A stretch of DNA of 64,000 nucleotides from Salinisphaeraceae bacterium (GCA_002683405.1 NYTH01000033.1:62001-126000); one strand, 5' to 3'. Shown: positions 1 through 9,579, counted from the stretch's first letter. Numbers and translations: made by a program. The notes: generated by a model not told the origin, from the letters alone.

Positions 1-290
1 GGATGCGCGAAGCCCATGGCCCAATCCTGGAATCGCCGCGCGGCAATCGGCTCGACGCCGAACTCCCGGATTTCGTGATGGCGAAGGCCGACCTTGATCT
101 GCGCAAACAACCGGCTGACTTCGGACTGCTCTCCCTCGAGAATCTGCACGAAGCTCTGGTCGGCATACAGCAGCATGCCGGTGATCTCCTGCGCCTCGTT
201 GTACACACGGGCCGCCCCCAGCAGGTCGGTCAACACGCGGTCATCGAGCGGCCGAACCGCGCGGCTTGCATAGATCAGCTTGCAGAGCAT
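1..290 (-). CDS. BLUF-domain blue-light sensor, 3' end cut by the window
   Basis: The first 96 residues are visible; the gene runs off the left edge. The sequence is a textbook BLUF (sensor of blue light using FAD) domain. It has the flavin-interacting Tyr7 in LIYASRA, Asn31 in the YNEAQEITGMLLY stretch, Gln49 in FVQILEGE, an RH pair at 70-71, and Trp90/Met92 in the WAMGF motif. These are the residues of the known BLUF photocycle. The start is the ATG at 290, preceded by GGAGAGGA at good spacing. Whether it is a stand-alone short BLUF protein (about 140 aa) or carries an output domain cannot be seen. The upstream MMPL exporter on the same strand is 65 bp away. Blue-light sensing is known for the family; the target is unknown. 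Confidence 0.88.
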   Translation of the reverse strand, partial: MLCKLIYASRAVRPLDDRVLTDLLGAARVYNEAQEITGMLLYADQSFVQILEGEQSEVSRLFAQIKVGLRHHEIREFGVEPIAARRFQDWAMGFAH

Positions 291-355
291 CCGTCCTCTC
301 CGTTCCGGCCCGCTCGCGGGCTCTTTATCATGACACCTGGCCGCCGATCACCCGC

Positions 356-2767
356 TCAATTGGTCTCATTGGGCGCCGCCCAGTCGATCGCTTCGCCCAG
401 CAGCTTCTGGTCGCGGGCGACGAAACGCGGCCTGGTCAGCGACACCAGCAAGGGCAGCACCAGCAGCGACGTGACCATGTTGATCCCCATGATCGCCATG
501 ATCAGCAGCCCCATGTCCGCCACAAACTTCAGACCCGAGAAAAGGTACAGCGGCAGGATGCCGATTGCCATGATGCTTGCCGTGAACAGAATGGCCTTGC
601 CGGTGGTTTGCAGGGCTCTGGCCACCGCCTGGTCCCAGTCGCCGTGCTGCAGCTGGTGCTCTTCGCAGATGCGTGACAGCAGATAGATGCCGTAATCAAT
701 GCCCACGCCCAGGCCGATGGCCGCCACGATCATGGAGTTCACGTCCAGCCCGACGCCCAGCAGATGCATGCAGGCCACCATGCAGAAGTGGGCAAGATTG
801 ACCGGAATGAGCAGCAGCAGCCCCGCGATCAGCGACCGGTAGGCCAGCGAAAACATCAGCAGGATGAAGACATCCAGCAGCAGGACCACCACGTGGTGAT
901 AACGCTTGACGACCCGGTTCACCGCCTCCTGCAGGGCAATCGTGCCGGTGCCCAGCCGCACCGTGAAGGTCGGATGATCCACCCCCACTTCCTGCACCGC
1001 CTGTCGCGCGGTCTCCAGTGCCCGGTCCACCGTTTCCTGCTTGTTGTCCGGGTACCAGAGGGAGACCGTCGCGTGCTGCGCGTCAAAGGAAATGACGTGC
1101 GAGAAATTCTTGGCGCTGGAACCCATCATGGCGCCGGTTGCCGCGGCGCTTACCGCACGCTGCCGATCGTCAATGGGAAACCACTTGGGGTTGCCGCCGT
1201 TGAACAGGCGGTTCGCCTCGGCCATGTAATCGGCGAACGACAGCGTGGCGGTGGGCGGGAAATCGCTGGTTTCCAGCTTGTCCTGCAGTTCGCGCATCAC
1301 CCTGGCGGTCTCGGCATGCTGGGCCGTCCAGCTGGGGTCTTTCGGGTTCCTGGCCTCGAGCACGATCTCCAGGGTGTTGGTGCCCGGAAAATGGTCGTTG
1401 ATCTGCCGCACCGCAATGTTGAATTCGCTGTCTTCCCAGAGCAGGTAGGTGCCTTCGACCGGGTTGCCGATCTTGATCTGCATGGCCGTCAGCACGGCCG
1501 CCACGGCCCCCGCCCCTACAAACACCGCGGTAACGCGCGCCTGCCGGCCGGTGGTCAACCGGCCCAGTCGCGCCAGCAGCCCGTGCAGCAGCCGGTGAAA
1601 ACCGGTCATGCGCTCGCCGCGCACCATTCGGGCCACGTTGCCCGGTGGAGGCAGCGTGGCCAGCAGCAGCGAGATGAGCACCACCCCGGTGGGGATCAGC
1701 CACACCGCCCACATGCCGCAGAAGATCGCGTGCCGCACCATGGCCGGGATGGGCGCGGCGATCACCACCGAGATGCCCAACACGTCGGTAAGAATGCTCA
1801 GCACCGACGGCGCCATCATGACCCGCATGGTGATGCGCGCCGACTCGACCCGGTCACCCACCCGATCAAAAACCTCGTAGAAACGCTCGGTGAACTGCAC
1901 GCTGTGCGAAAACGACCGCGCCGTGAGCAGCAGGGGCACCACCATGAGCAGCGGTTCCACCGAAATATCCAGCCAGCCCACAAGGCCGAACGCCCAGATG
2001 CCCGCGACGCTGCTGGTGATGATGGGCGTGATCACGCCCACCAGGTTCCGCATGTAGATCATCAGCGCCACGATCAGCGCCAGCGCGGTCAGCGCGAAGA
2101 TGCCGAGCATCTGCCACTGATAGCGATAGACCCAGCCGAACAGGGCGGGCTGGCCCGTCAGATAGACGTCGTGAGCATCGTCCCGCGCATTTTCCACCAG
2201 ATTCTGCGTGTACTCGAACACCTCGCCGTAATCGGTTCGATGTTCGATGAAAGTCGCCATGACCAGCGTGGCGGACTCGTCCGGCGAAATGAGAAAGGTC
2301 TTCACGTTCGGCGACTTGTCCACGCGCTGCTTGAACTGGCGCACCGCCTCGGGATTGGCGGGCGGCTGGTCGCTCATGAGCGGGCGCATGTCGATTCCGT
2401 AGGGTGTGGCTTCGGAGTAGCGCGCCTTGGTGGTCGTGATCGACAGGATCTGATCGTGGTCGACCGCCGGGGCCAGATCGATATCGCGGGTAAGATCCCA
2501 GACCTTCTGCAGGGTCTCCTCGTTGTAGATGGTGCCCTGCTTCTTTTTGACCATGATGATCATGGTCAGCGGGTTGCCGAAGCTGGGATGGTCCTGAAAC
2601 ACCTGCACGAAAGGGTCGTCCTGCGGCAGGAGATCGGAAAAGACGGTCTCGATCTGCACGCGCGGCAGACCCGCCGCAAAGAACAGCGTAATCGCGCCGA
2701 AAATCAGATAGGCGAGCCCGCGGTGCTCGAGCACCCAGCCGGCGAATTTATGGCGAAAACTGTACAC
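356..2767 (-). CDS. MMPL/RND-superfamily exporter
   Basis: About 803 residues with the duplicated RND layout: TM1 near residue 15, a large periplasmic loop, a block of five TMs, TM7 near residue 420, a second periplasmic loop and a last TM block. The conserved GLGVGIDYGIYLLSR segment in the second half is the MMPL/COG1033 TM motif with the proton-relay Asp. The matching segment in the first half is LLLTARSFSHSVQF, without that Asp, as I recall for this subfamily. An open frame extends upstream to a TTG at 2830, but that stretch runs into the terminator at 2829-2860. I chose the GTG at 2767, which has GAGGGG upstream and sits just before the conserved SFRHKFAGW start. It probably exports a hydrophobic or lipid substrate from the inner membrane; the substrate is unknown. 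Confidence 0.85.
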   Translation of the reverse strand: MYSFRHKFAGWVLEHRGLAYLIFGAITLFFAAGLPRVQIETVFSDLLPQDDPFVQVFQDHPSFGNPLTMIIMVKKKQGTIYNEETLQKVWDLTRDIDLAPAVDHDQILSITTTKARYSEATPYGIDMRPLMSDQPPANPEAVRQFKQRVDKSPNVKTFLISPDESATLVMATFIEHRTDYGEVFEYTQNLVENARDDAHDVYLTGQPALFGWVYRYQWQMLGIFALTALALIVALMIYMRNLVGVITPIITSSVAGIWAFGLVGWLDISVEPLLMVVPLLLTARSFSHSVQFTERFYEVFDRVGDRVESARITMRVMMAPSVLSILTDVLGISVVIAAPIPAMVRHAIFCGMWAVWLIPTGVVLISLLLATLPPPGNVARMVRGERMTGFHRLLHGLLARLGRLTTGRQARVTAVFVGAGAVAAVLTAMQIKIGNPVEGTYLLWEDSEFNIAVRQINDHFPGTNTLEIVLEARNPKDPSWTAQHAETARVMRELQDKLETSDFPPTATLSFADYMAEANRLFNGGNPKWFPIDDRQRAVSAAATGAMMGSSAKNFSHVISFDAQHATVSLWYPDNKQETVDRALETARQAVQEVGVDHPTFTVRLGTGTIALQEAVNRVVKRYHHVVVLLLDVFILLMFSLAYRSLIAGLLLLIPVNLAHFCMVACMHLLGVGLDVNSMIVAAIGLGVGIDYGIYLLSRICEEHQLQHGDWDQAVARALQTTGKAILFTASIMAIGILPLYLFSGLKFVADMGLLIMAIMGINMVTSLLVLPLLVSLTRPRFVARDQKLLGEAIDWAAPNETN

Positions 2768-2828
2768 CGCGTGCCCCTCGACCAAGCCAGCCGGCATCAT
2801 ACGGCCCGCCGCGCGCTGCGCCCACAAC

Positions 2829-2860
2829 AAAAAGGCCGCAACGGAAACCCGTTGCGGCCT
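2829..2860 (-). terminator. Rho-independent terminator after the GLP-rich secreted protein gene
   Basis: Perfect 12-bp stem (2833-2844 with 2849-2860) and a 4-nt loop. Read on the minus strand, the stem is followed by a run of five T. It separates the gene ending at 2902 from the exporter that starts at 2767. Confidence 0.9.
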
Positions 2861-2901
2861 TGTCGACGGTCTGTGCCGTCAATGCGTGCCGTGCCGACGT
2901 T

Positions 2902-3468
2902 TTACAACGCGGGCAGCGCCGGCGCGCCCGGCAGTGACGGCAGGCCTGCGCCATCCGGCAGGTTGGCGGCCGGATCGGTCAGGCTGATGGTCTGGCTCAT
3001 GCCTTCGCCGTTGATCGTGTAGCCGAAGGTCAGTTCCTCGAGCGTACCGCCGTAGACGATTTCGAAGCTCTGATCCATGAGGCTGCCGGCCACTTCGCCA
3101 CCACCCTGCTCGGGCAGCATGGCGGTATAGACGCTGCTGAACGAGACCAGGTCGGTTTCATAGGCCACGTCGTTATCGATATCCAGCGTGCCCAGTTCAG
3201 GCGCACCGGCGTCCGGCAGACCGGGCAGACCCGCTTCGGGCAGGCCCGGCAGGCCCGGCGCGCCGGCCATGGCAAGCGCGTCGGTGAGCATCATCTGGCC
3301 GCTCGCAATGGCGTCGGTAACCAGCGCGGCGTCCGGCGCGGCCGGCAGGGCGGGCGCCGCAGGCACGGCCGTACCCAGCACCGGAACAGCCGGCACGGCG
3401 GGCAGCTGCGCAAAGGCGGCTCCGCTGCCGGTCATGAGGCCAATGGCGATAAGGGACTGCGTTTTCAT
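2902..3468 (-). CDS. Small secreted protein with Gly-Leu-Pro-rich segments
   Basis: 188 residues. A clear Sec signal peptide (MKTQSLIAIGLMTGSGAAFA, cut before QLPA) is followed by an Ala/Pro-rich stretch and GLPGLPEAGLPGLPD repeats at about 72-90. A more ordinary, probably folded segment follows at about 92-165 (VAYETDLVSFSSVYTAM, FEIVYGGTLEELTFGY), and the protein ends in another GLPSLPGAPALPAL stretch. I do not recognise the family. It is transcribed alone and ends at a strong terminator. The plus-strand gene at 9580-10035 also starts MKT with a signal peptide and ends in GLPGL repeats, so the two may be related exported proteins. The function is unknown; the repeats look like a flexible linker or surface segment. 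Confidence 0.75.
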   Translation of the reverse strand: MKTQSLIAIGLMTGSGAAFAQLPAVPAVPVLGTAVPAAPALPAAPDAALVTDAIASGQMMLTDALAMAGAPGLPGLPEAGLPGLPDAGAPELGTLDIDNDVAYETDLVSFSSVYTAMLPEQGGGEVAGSLMDQSFEIVYGGTLEELTFGYTINGEGMSQTISLTDPAANLPDGAGLPSLPGAPALPAL

Positions 3469-3639
3469 CAGGACTCCTCGGTTCTTTATAGATTAAGAAT
3501 CTCAGTGTGTAATAACCGCAATGAACAGGGCGTGAACAAGCCCTGTATCGACAGATGACCGAAATAGGTCACATCATTAAAATACAGGCCGCCCGGACAC
3601 GGTGCAAACCAGCGCCGACCGGCTCATTAAAGCCGCAAG

Positions 3640-4203
3640 TCATTGCTTGACCGGCTTTTTATCCAGCTTTCGCTGCAGAGTCCGACGATACAGACCCAGG
3701 CTACGCGCCGCCGCGCTCACGTTGCCATCATGATCCGCCAGCACGCGATTGATGTGCTCCCACTCCAGTCGTTTGAGCGACATCGGCACGGCTTCGCCAT
3801 CTTCCATCGACGCCGGCTCCGCCAGACCGAATCGCAGCAGCACCGTCTGGGCGTCTACGGGTTTGGCCAGATAGTCCCGGGCGCCGCGCTTGATGGCCGC
3901 CACGGCCGTCGCAAGGCTCGCGTAGCCGGTCAACACCACGATATTCAGGTCCGGCAGCGCCGCCAGCAGCGGCTCGATCAGGTCCATACCCGATGTCGGT
4001 TCTTCCAGGTTGAGATCGAGCAGGCAGTAGTCCGGCTGCCAGACGGGCGCCACGGCCATGGCCTGGGCCGGATCAGCCACGCCCTGCACGTCGCAGCCGT
4101 GTCGCGCCAGCGAGCGCGTCATGGCCTGCAGAAAAGCCGCGTCATCGTCGATCAGCAGCACCCGCGCTGCGGGTGGGGACTCTTCCGGCGTCAGCATAGT
4201 CAT
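3640..4203 (-). CDS. regA: RegA/PrrA/ActR/RoxR-type redox response regulator
   Basis: 187 residues. The receiver domain at 13-125 has acidic residues at 19-21, phospho-acceptor Asp63 (CLLDLNLEE), a Thr in VVLTGYAS and a Lys in YLAKPVD. A short linker leads to a Fis-type helix-turn-helix at about 148-187 (NVSAAARSLGLYRRTLQRKL), the near-invariant DNA-binding helix of the RegA family. The start ATG at 4203 overlaps the stop of the sensor kinase by 4 bp (ATGA), so the pair is translationally coupled. Family members control respiration, carbon and energy genes in response to quinone-pool redox state; the targets here are unknown. The divergent neighbour at 5585 is a plausible target by position only. 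Confidence 0.9.
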   Translation of the reverse strand: MTMLTPEESPPAARVLLIDDDAAFLQAMTRSLARHGCDVQGVADPAQAMAVAPVWQPDYCLLDLNLEEPTSGMDLIEPLLAALPDLNIVVLTGYASLATAVAAIKRGARDYLAKPVDAQTVLLRFGLAEPASMEDGEAVPMSLKRLEWEHINRVLADHDGNVSAAARSLGLYRRTLQRKLDKKPVKQ

Positions 4204-5474
4204 GCCGGGCTCCCGACGGTTTCGACGAGGGGCAGGCAGAGCGTGGTTCGGGTGCCACCCGCCTCGCGCTGCGCCAGCGTGAGCTGCCCGCCCAGTCGTT
4301 CCAGAGTGGCATGCGACAACACCAGCCCAAGGCCATGCCCCTGCGTTTTGCCGGAAAACCGCACGCGGCCGGCCCGCTGCCGGTCCGCCCGGCTCAGCCC
4401 GGGACCGGTATCGTCAATGTGAATGAATATCCAGGCAGACTGCCGTTCCACCACAAGCTGCAGCGCCGAATCGCCGCACTGCGCGCCGGCATCTGCGGCA
4501 TTGTCCAGCAGGCTCAGCAGCGAATGGGTGAGCGACCCGTCCACCCTGATCCGGCACCCGGCGGCTGCAGACGGAATCTCGGCGTGAACCGTCGCCGCCG
4601 GCCGCATGCCGCGCCAGCGGGCCAGTCCGGCCTGCAGCCATTGCTCAACGGGCAGCGGACCGGGATCGGCCTGAGCGGCGCCGTCCGCGCGCAACAGCGC
4701 GTGCAGCCGGTTCCGGCAAATCTCGAGCTGTTCATCAATGAGCGACAGATCCGCCTCCAGCTCGTCATCACCCGCGGCCTTCTGGCGTATATCCGCCAGC
4801 GCGGTCTTCGCCGTGGTCAGCGGCGTGCCCAGTTCATGGGCCGCACCCGCCGCCAGGCAACCCACGCGCGATAGCTGCTCGGCGCGCAGCATCTGCTCCC
4901 GCGCGCGGGCCAGCGAGGCATCCCGCCGACGAACCGCCGACGCCATGGCAGACACAAACACGACCAGCAGCAGCGCCGACACGATGAAGGTGAGCCACAT
5001 ACCCATGACGTGCATGAAAAACGCCTGCCCGCCGTGCTGAGCGTGCGGCGGTTGCCACCAGATCAGCAGCGAATAGGCCCCGGCCGCCAGCGCCACCAGG
5101 CTCCAGGCGGACCAGGGTGGAAGCGCCGCCGCGGCCAGCCCGACCGGCACGAGAAACAGCGCCACAAACGGGCTGGCGCTGCCGCCGGTGACCCACAGCA
5201 GCCACACCAGCAGCGCCGTATCGGCCAGCAGGTGCAGCGTGATTTCCCATTCGGTGACCGGCCACGCCTGGCGGCTTCGCAACCACACCAGTCCCGACCA
5301 GACCGCCAGCATGATGGCGAACACACCCAGGCCGTGCGGCAGGCCCTGGCCGGACAGCAGCAGCGGGAGCAGAAACAGGCTCGCCAGGGTGACCAGCAGC
5401 GCCCAGAACCGCAGCCGCGAGAGAATTCGCAGCATTTCCTCGGGCGATAGCTTCAGCGCCACTCTGGCAAACAT
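4200..5474 (-). CDS. regB: RegB/PrrB/ActS/RoxS-type redox sensor histidine kinase
   Basis: 424 residues. It has six TM segments (roughly 25-175), a DHp/HisKA domain and a HATPase domain with a NAADAG N-box and DTGPGL/GHGLGL boxes. The loop GGSASPF (97-103) matches the RegB quinone-binding heptad GGxxNPF. The H-box is AAGAAHELGTPL with His213, and Cys253 lies 40 residues after it, the same spacing as the redox-active Cys265 to His225 in Rhodobacter RegB. The start ATG at 5474 has a strong GGAGGAG upstream and is preferred to an in-frame codon 30 bases earlier. It phosphorylates the overlapping RegA-type regulator and is expected to sense quinone redox state at the inner membrane. Confidence 0.9.
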   Translation of the reverse strand: MFARVALKLSPEEMLRILSRLRFWALLVTLASLFLLPLLLSGQGLPHGLGVFAIMLAVWSGLVWLRSRQAWPVTEWEITLHLLADTALLVWLLWVTGGSASPFVALFLVPVGLAAAALPPWSAWSLVALAAGAYSLLIWWQPPHAQHGGQAFFMHVMGMWLTFIVSALLLVVFVSAMASAVRRRDASLARAREQMLRAEQLSRVGCLAAGAAHELGTPLTTAKTALADIRQKAAGDDELEADLSLIDEQLEICRNRLHALLRADGAAQADPGPLPVEQWLQAGLARWRGMRPAATVHAEIPSAAAGCRIRVDGSLTHSLLSLLDNAADAGAQCGDSALQLVVERQSAWIFIHIDDTGPGLSRADRQRAGRVRFSGKTQGHGLGLVLSHATLERLGGQLTLAQREAGGTRTTLCLPLVETVGSPA

Positions 5475-5584
5475 GCCGGCTCCTCCCGCGACAATTTGTC
5501 GCATCCCCTGATGCAGTCGTCGTCCATAAAATACGGGGCGCGCCGCGCGTCACTCGCGTCCATTCTCCCGCACCCAATCGGCAC

Positions 5585-6649
5585 ATGATGAGAAATTTGC
5601 AGCCCTCAACGGCGATCCGCCGTCTTTCGCCCCTGATTATAGTCGCCGCCCTGCTCACCGCTACCGGGCCGACACGAGCGCACGACGGTTTCGATTTCGG
5701 CGGTCCGGCCGGCCACGCGCCGCTGGGCGTGATGGGCGATCACGTGCACCGCGACGGCGAATGGATGTTCTCCTACCGCTACATGCGCATGCACATGGAC
5801 GGCAACCGATCCGGCTCGCAGCGCATCAGCGAAGCCGAGATCGTGTCGCCGGCCGGGGAGGGCTTCGTGGTCGCGCCGGTGGAGATGGACACCGAAATGC
5901 ACATGCTCGGCGCCATGTACGCCTTCAGCGACCGGCTTACCGCCATGGTGATGGCCCCCTACGTCATCAAGGAAATGGATCACGTCACCCGCATGGGCCA
6001 GCGCTTTACCACGAAGTCCGAGGGACTGGGCGACGTGAAGCTCGCCGCGCTCTATCAGCTGCACGACCTGCCCGGCCAGAGCCTGCACCTGAACCTGGCC
6101 CTCAGCACGCCCACCGGCGCCATCGACGAAGAAGACGACACCCCCCGATGCCGGATGATGGGCAACTGCCCGGCCCAACTGCCCTACCCCATGCAGCTGG
6201 GCAGCGGCACCTGGGACCCGTCCGTCGGCCTCACCTGGCGGGCGGCGGCCGGCGCCTGGAGCGGCGGTGGCCAGTTCACGGCCACCTTCCGGCTGGGCCG
6301 CAACGACCACGAATACTCCATGGGCGAGCGCTTCGACTTGACCGGCTGGCTGGCCCGTCGCCTGGGCACGCGCACCAGCGTATCGCTGCGGCTGGCCGGT
6401 TCGGAATGGACGAACTACGACGGCCGGGACGACGAACTGGCCGTGGCCGACAGCAATTTCATACCGACCGCAGAAACCGATCTGCGCGCCGGCCGGCGCG
6501 TGGATGCGGGCGTGGGCCTGAACTGGCTAGCTGGCGCCGGACACCGGCTGGCGCTGGAACTGCTGCTACCCGTCTATCAGTCACTCGACGGGCCGCAGCT
6601 CGAATCCGACGGCATGCTCGTCGTCGGCTGGCAGTGGGCTCACGAATAG
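5585..6649 (+). CDS. Met/His-rich outer-membrane beta-barrel protein (transporter-like)
   Basis: 354 residues with an N-terminal export signal (hydrophobic LIIVAALLTATG, then RAHDGF). The body has alternating amphipathic strands and ends in an aromatic-rich strand (VVGWQWAHE). This matches the putative outer-membrane proteins often labelled 'transporter' or phenol-degradation MetA-like. Met and His are clustered (MGDHVHRD, YMRMHMDG, EMDTEMHMLGAM, KEMDHVTRMG), which suggests soft-metal (copper) binding; this is an inference from composition. It is divergent from regB, with a 110-bp shared regulatory gap, so control by RegA is plausible. Two ATG codons (5585, 5588) are possible starts. Confidence 0.7.
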   Translation: MMRNLQPSTAIRRLSPLIIVAALLTATGPTRAHDGFDFGGPAGHAPLGVMGDHVHRDGEWMFSYRYMRMHMDGNRSGSQRISEAEIVSPAGEGFVVAPVEMDTEMHMLGAMYAFSDRLTAMVMAPYVIKEMDHVTRMGQRFTTKSEGLGDVKLAALYQLHDLPGQSLHLNLALSTPTGAIDEEDDTPRCRMMGNCPAQLPYPMQLGSGTWDPSVGLTWRAAAGAWSGGGQFTATFRLGRNDHEYSMGERFDLTGWLARRLGTRTSVSLRLAGSEWTNYDGRDDELAVADSNFIPTAETDLRAGRRVDAGVGLNWLAGAGHRLALELLLPVYQSLDGPQLESDGMLVVGWQWAHE

Positions 6650-6745
6650 CGTAGAGCTTGCTCAACCGGGCCCCGCATCCGGCGCGCGTTGACGCGCTGT
6701 CTGTAAATGCGCCAGCCTTGCCTGCCCCAATGGCCGGTATGCAGC

Positions 6746-7948
6746 ATGTTCGAATATTCCCAGAAGACCCGCGATCTGCTTGAGCGCCTGAATGCGTTCA
6801 TGCAGAGCCACGTCTATCCCAACGAAGCGCGCTACTGGGAAGAGATAAACCGGGCCGTGCCCTACGGCCACGCCGAGGTGACGGACGAGCTTAAGGCCGA
6901 AGCCCGCGACGCCGGGCTGTGGAACCTGTTCCTGCCGGAATCCGATCTGGGCGCTGGGCTGTCCAACTTCGAATACGCGCCGCTGTGCGAGGTCATGGGC
7001 CGCTCGTTCATGGCGCCGGAAATCTTCAACTGCGCCGCGCCGGACACCGGCAACATGGAAGTACTGGCCCGTTACGGCACCCCCGAACAGCAGGCGCAGT
7101 GGCTCACTCCGCTGCTGAACGGCGAAATTCGCTCCTGTTTCGCCATGACCGAACCGGATGTTGCCTCCAGCGACGCCACCAACATCCAGAGCGAAATTCG
7201 CCGCGACGGCGACGACTACGTCATCAACGGCCACAAGTGGTACACCACCGGGCTCATCGATGATCGCTGCAAGATCATCATCTTCATGGGCAAGACCGAT
7301 CCGGACAACGAAAACCGGCACAAGCAGCAATCCATGATCCTGGTGCCCAAGGACACGCCGGGCGTGGAAGTGGTCCGCTCGCTGCCCATCTTCGGTTTCG
7401 ACGCCGTGCTCGACCGGGCCACGGAGGCGAAATTCACCGACGTGCGCGTGCCGGCCAGCAACATGCTGCTCGGCGAGGGCCGCGGCTTCGAAATTGCCCA
7501 GGGCCGGCTTGGCCCGGGCCGCATTCATCACTGCATGCGGCTGATCGGACTGGCCGAGCGCACGCTGGAAAAACTCTGCAGGCGCGCGAGTGAGCGCGTC
7601 GCCTTTGGCCGCGCCGTGGCCGACCACGGCGTCTGGCGGGAGCGGATTGCGGAATCGCGCATCATGATCGACCAGGCGCGTCTGCTGACGCTCAACGCCG
7701 CGCACAAGATGGACACCGTGGGCAACAAGGTCGCCAAGGCCGATATCGCCATGATCAAGGTAGTCGCCCCCAACATGGCCTGCCAGATCATCGACTGGGC
7801 CATTCAGGCCCATGGCGGCGGCGGCACCAGCAGCGACTTCGGCCTGGCCCAGGCCTACGCGATGGCCCGCGTGCTGCGCCTGGCCGACGGGCCCGACGAG
7901 GTGCATCGCAATCAGATTGCCAAGATCGAGCTGGGGAAATACCGCTAG
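6746..7948 (+). CDS. Acyl-CoA dehydrogenase family protein
   Basis: About 400 residues with the three-part acyl-CoA dehydrogenase fold. The N-terminal helical part contains [13 protein letters not shown]. The middle beta domain has the substrate/FAD segment [16 protein letters not shown] and HKWYTTG. The C-terminal helical part has [14 protein letters not shown] and the CoA/FAD signature [13 protein letters not shown]. It matches the roughly 400-aa ACAD10/11-like group rather than long FadE. The ATG at 6746 is preferred over the one at 6707, because homologues begin with MFEYS-like sequence and neither codon has a strong ribosome site. It should oxidise an acyl-CoA at C2-C3 in the cytoplasm; chain preference is unknown. 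The FadL porin follows 77 bp downstream on the same strand. Confidence 0.88.
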   Translation: MFEYSQKTRDLLERLNAFMQSHVYPNEARYWEEINRAVPYGHAEVTDELKAEARDAGLWNLFLPESDLGAGLSNFEYAPLCEVMGRSFMAPEIFNCAAPDTGNMEVLARYGTPEQQAQWLTPLLNGEIRSCFAMTEPDVASSDATNIQSEIRRDGDDYVINGHKWYTTGLIDDRCKIIIFMGKTDPDNENRHKQQSMILVPKDTPGVEVVRSLPIFGFDAVLDRATEAKFTDVRVPASNMLLGEGRGFEIAQGRLGPGRIHHCMRLIGLAERTLEKLCRRASERVAFGRAVADHGVWRERIAESRIMIDQARLLTLNAAHKMDTVGNKVAKADIAMIKVVAPNMACQIIDWAIQAHGGGGTSSDFGLAQAYAMARVLRLADGPDEVHRNQIAKIELGKYR

Positions 7949-8025
7949 CCAGGCGCCCCGGAAGCCCTGATGCGCACAGTAGATTCATAACGCGAGAAGT
8001 CCCGGCACGACACGCGCCCGGGGCG

Positions 8026-9405
8026 ATGATCATCATGCAGCAATTATCTTCACGGGCAACGCGTGATCCTGCACCGAGTCTTCGCAGGAAGCATCGAAAC
8101 AGTCTGCTTCGCCTGGCCGCGGGACTGGCGACCCTGCTCGCGGCGACCGCTTCGCAGGCCGGCGGCTACTTCATCCTGGGCTACGGGCCCTACGCCAACC
8201 AGAGCGCCGGCACCTCAACGGCGATCGGCATGGATGGCTTCGCGGGCGCGTCGAACCCGGCCAAGCTCACCGAAGCCGATGACCGACTCGATCTGGGGCT
8301 CATCGTCTTCGCGCCCTATCGCCGGATCGAGCGCACCGACGCCCAGGTCCCCGCCTACAATTTCGCGTCCACCAGCGAGAACGACTGGTTCTTCCTGCCT
8401 GAGGTGGGCTACGTCCAGCATCTGAACGAGCGCTGGTCGGTGGGGCTGTCCATCTACGGCAACGGCGGCCTGAACACCGAATACCGCGACACCACCGGCA
8501 TTCCCGGCACCAACAACAACCCCGGACGCTGCGGAAATCAACCCGGCAACTTCTTTTTTGGCTGCGGCAAGCTCGGCTTTGATCTGTCCCAGCTGATCGT
8601 GGCGCCGACGCTGGCCTGGAAGATCAACGAGAAACACAGCATTGGCGGGGCGCCGCTGCTGGCCTACCAGCGGCTCAAGATGTATGGCCTACAGGCCTTC
8701 GAAAGCCTGTCGCAAACACCGAACGCCGTCAGCAACAACGGCAACGACGACACCTACGGCGCCGGTCTGCGGGTCGGGTGGTTCGGCAACATCACCCCCT
8801 GGCTGGACATGGGCCTGTCCTACGCCACGCGCGTGTACATGGACGAGTTCGACAAGTACCGCGGGCTGCTTGCCGACGAAGGCGATTTCGACATTCCCGA
8901 AAACTACAGCCTGGGACTGGCCATCAAGCCCAGCGCACGCTGGACCATTGGCCTGGACATTCAGCGAATACGCTTCGGCGAGATTCGAGCGTTATCCAAC
9001 GGCGTGCTCAATTCGATCGAGGACCCGGCGGGCAAGCCACTGGGCAGCAAGAACGGGAGCGGCTTCAACTGGCGCAGCACCACCCGCTTCAAGACGGCCG
9101 TGGCCTACGAGCACACCCCCGCGCTCACGCTGCGGGCCGGCTTCAGCTATGGTGAACGGGCCCAGCGCGACGACAGCGCCGACTCCGTCAGCTTCAACCT
9201 GCTGGCACCCAACCCCATCTACCAGGTCAGCGCGGGCTTCGGCTGGCGCATCGGCGAGCACCACGAGTTCAATGCCAGCTACAGCCGGTATCTGAAAGGG
9301 ACCTATAGCGGTCCCTCGGCGTCAGCCGCACTGGGCATAGGCGGCACCGAACGCATTACGCCGAACGTCGACCAGTTCATGTTCGCCTACAGCCGGCGAT
9401 TCTAG
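8026..9405 (+). CDS. OmpP1/FadL/TodX-family outer-membrane hydrocarbon or fatty-acid porin
   Basis: 459 residues. A long basic N-region is followed by a signal peptide (LLRLAAGLATLLAATASQAGG). The mature start GGYFILGYGPYANQSAGTSTA carries the N-terminal hatch pattern of FadL proteins (GxxxxNxxAGxA variant), and a 14-strand barrel ends in FMFAYSRRF with a terminal Phe. FadL barrels pass hydrophobic molecules laterally through the outer membrane. In this window, with CYP153 and beta-oxidation genes, alkanes or fatty acids are likely cargo (inference). Starts at 8026 or 8035 are both possible. Confidence 0.85.
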   Translation: MIIMQQLSSRATRDPAPSLRRKHRNSLLRLAAGLATLLAATASQAGGYFILGYGPYANQSAGTSTAIGMDGFAGASNPAKLTEADDRLDLGLIVFAPYRRIERTDAQVPAYNFASTSENDWFFLPEVGYVQHLNERWSVGLSIYGNGGLNTEYRDTTGIPGTNNNPGRCGNQPGNFFFGCGKLGFDLSQLIVAPTLAWKINEKHSIGGAPLLAYQRLKMYGLQAFESLSQTPNAVSNNGNDDTYGAGLRVGWFGNITPWLDMGLSYATRVYMDEFDKYRGLLADEGDFDIPENYSLGLAIKPSARWTIGLDIQRIRFGEIRALSNGVLNSIEDPAGKPLGSKNGSGFNWRSTTRFKTAVAYEHTPALTLRAGFSYGERAQRDDSADSVSFNLLAPNPIYQVSAGFGWRIGEHHEFNASYSRYLKGTYSGPSASAALGIGGTERITPNVDQFMFAYSRRF

Positions 9406-9579
9406 GCGCAATTTCAATCCGGTCGCAGCGCCCTGCTGCAGGCGGGCCGCAGACCGAAGATAAACCGCGTAGGAAATTTCCGTCATAAACGCTCTGATGT
9501 TGCCTACAGACGCGGCGCCGCGGTAGCGGGATGATTAGGCTCTGAATTGCCTTCTCACTTCGAAACACGGGTGCTATCG

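Noticed and set aside
320-345. Hairpin GCCCG-CGAG-CGGGC between exporter and BLUF gene
   Set aside because: Short stem and no T-run on either strand; not called a terminator.
764-3022. Long open frame on the plus strand opposite the MMPL exporter
   Set aside because: GC-rich antisense shadow: Arg/His/Gln-rich without domains, while the minus-strand frame has clear RND motifs.
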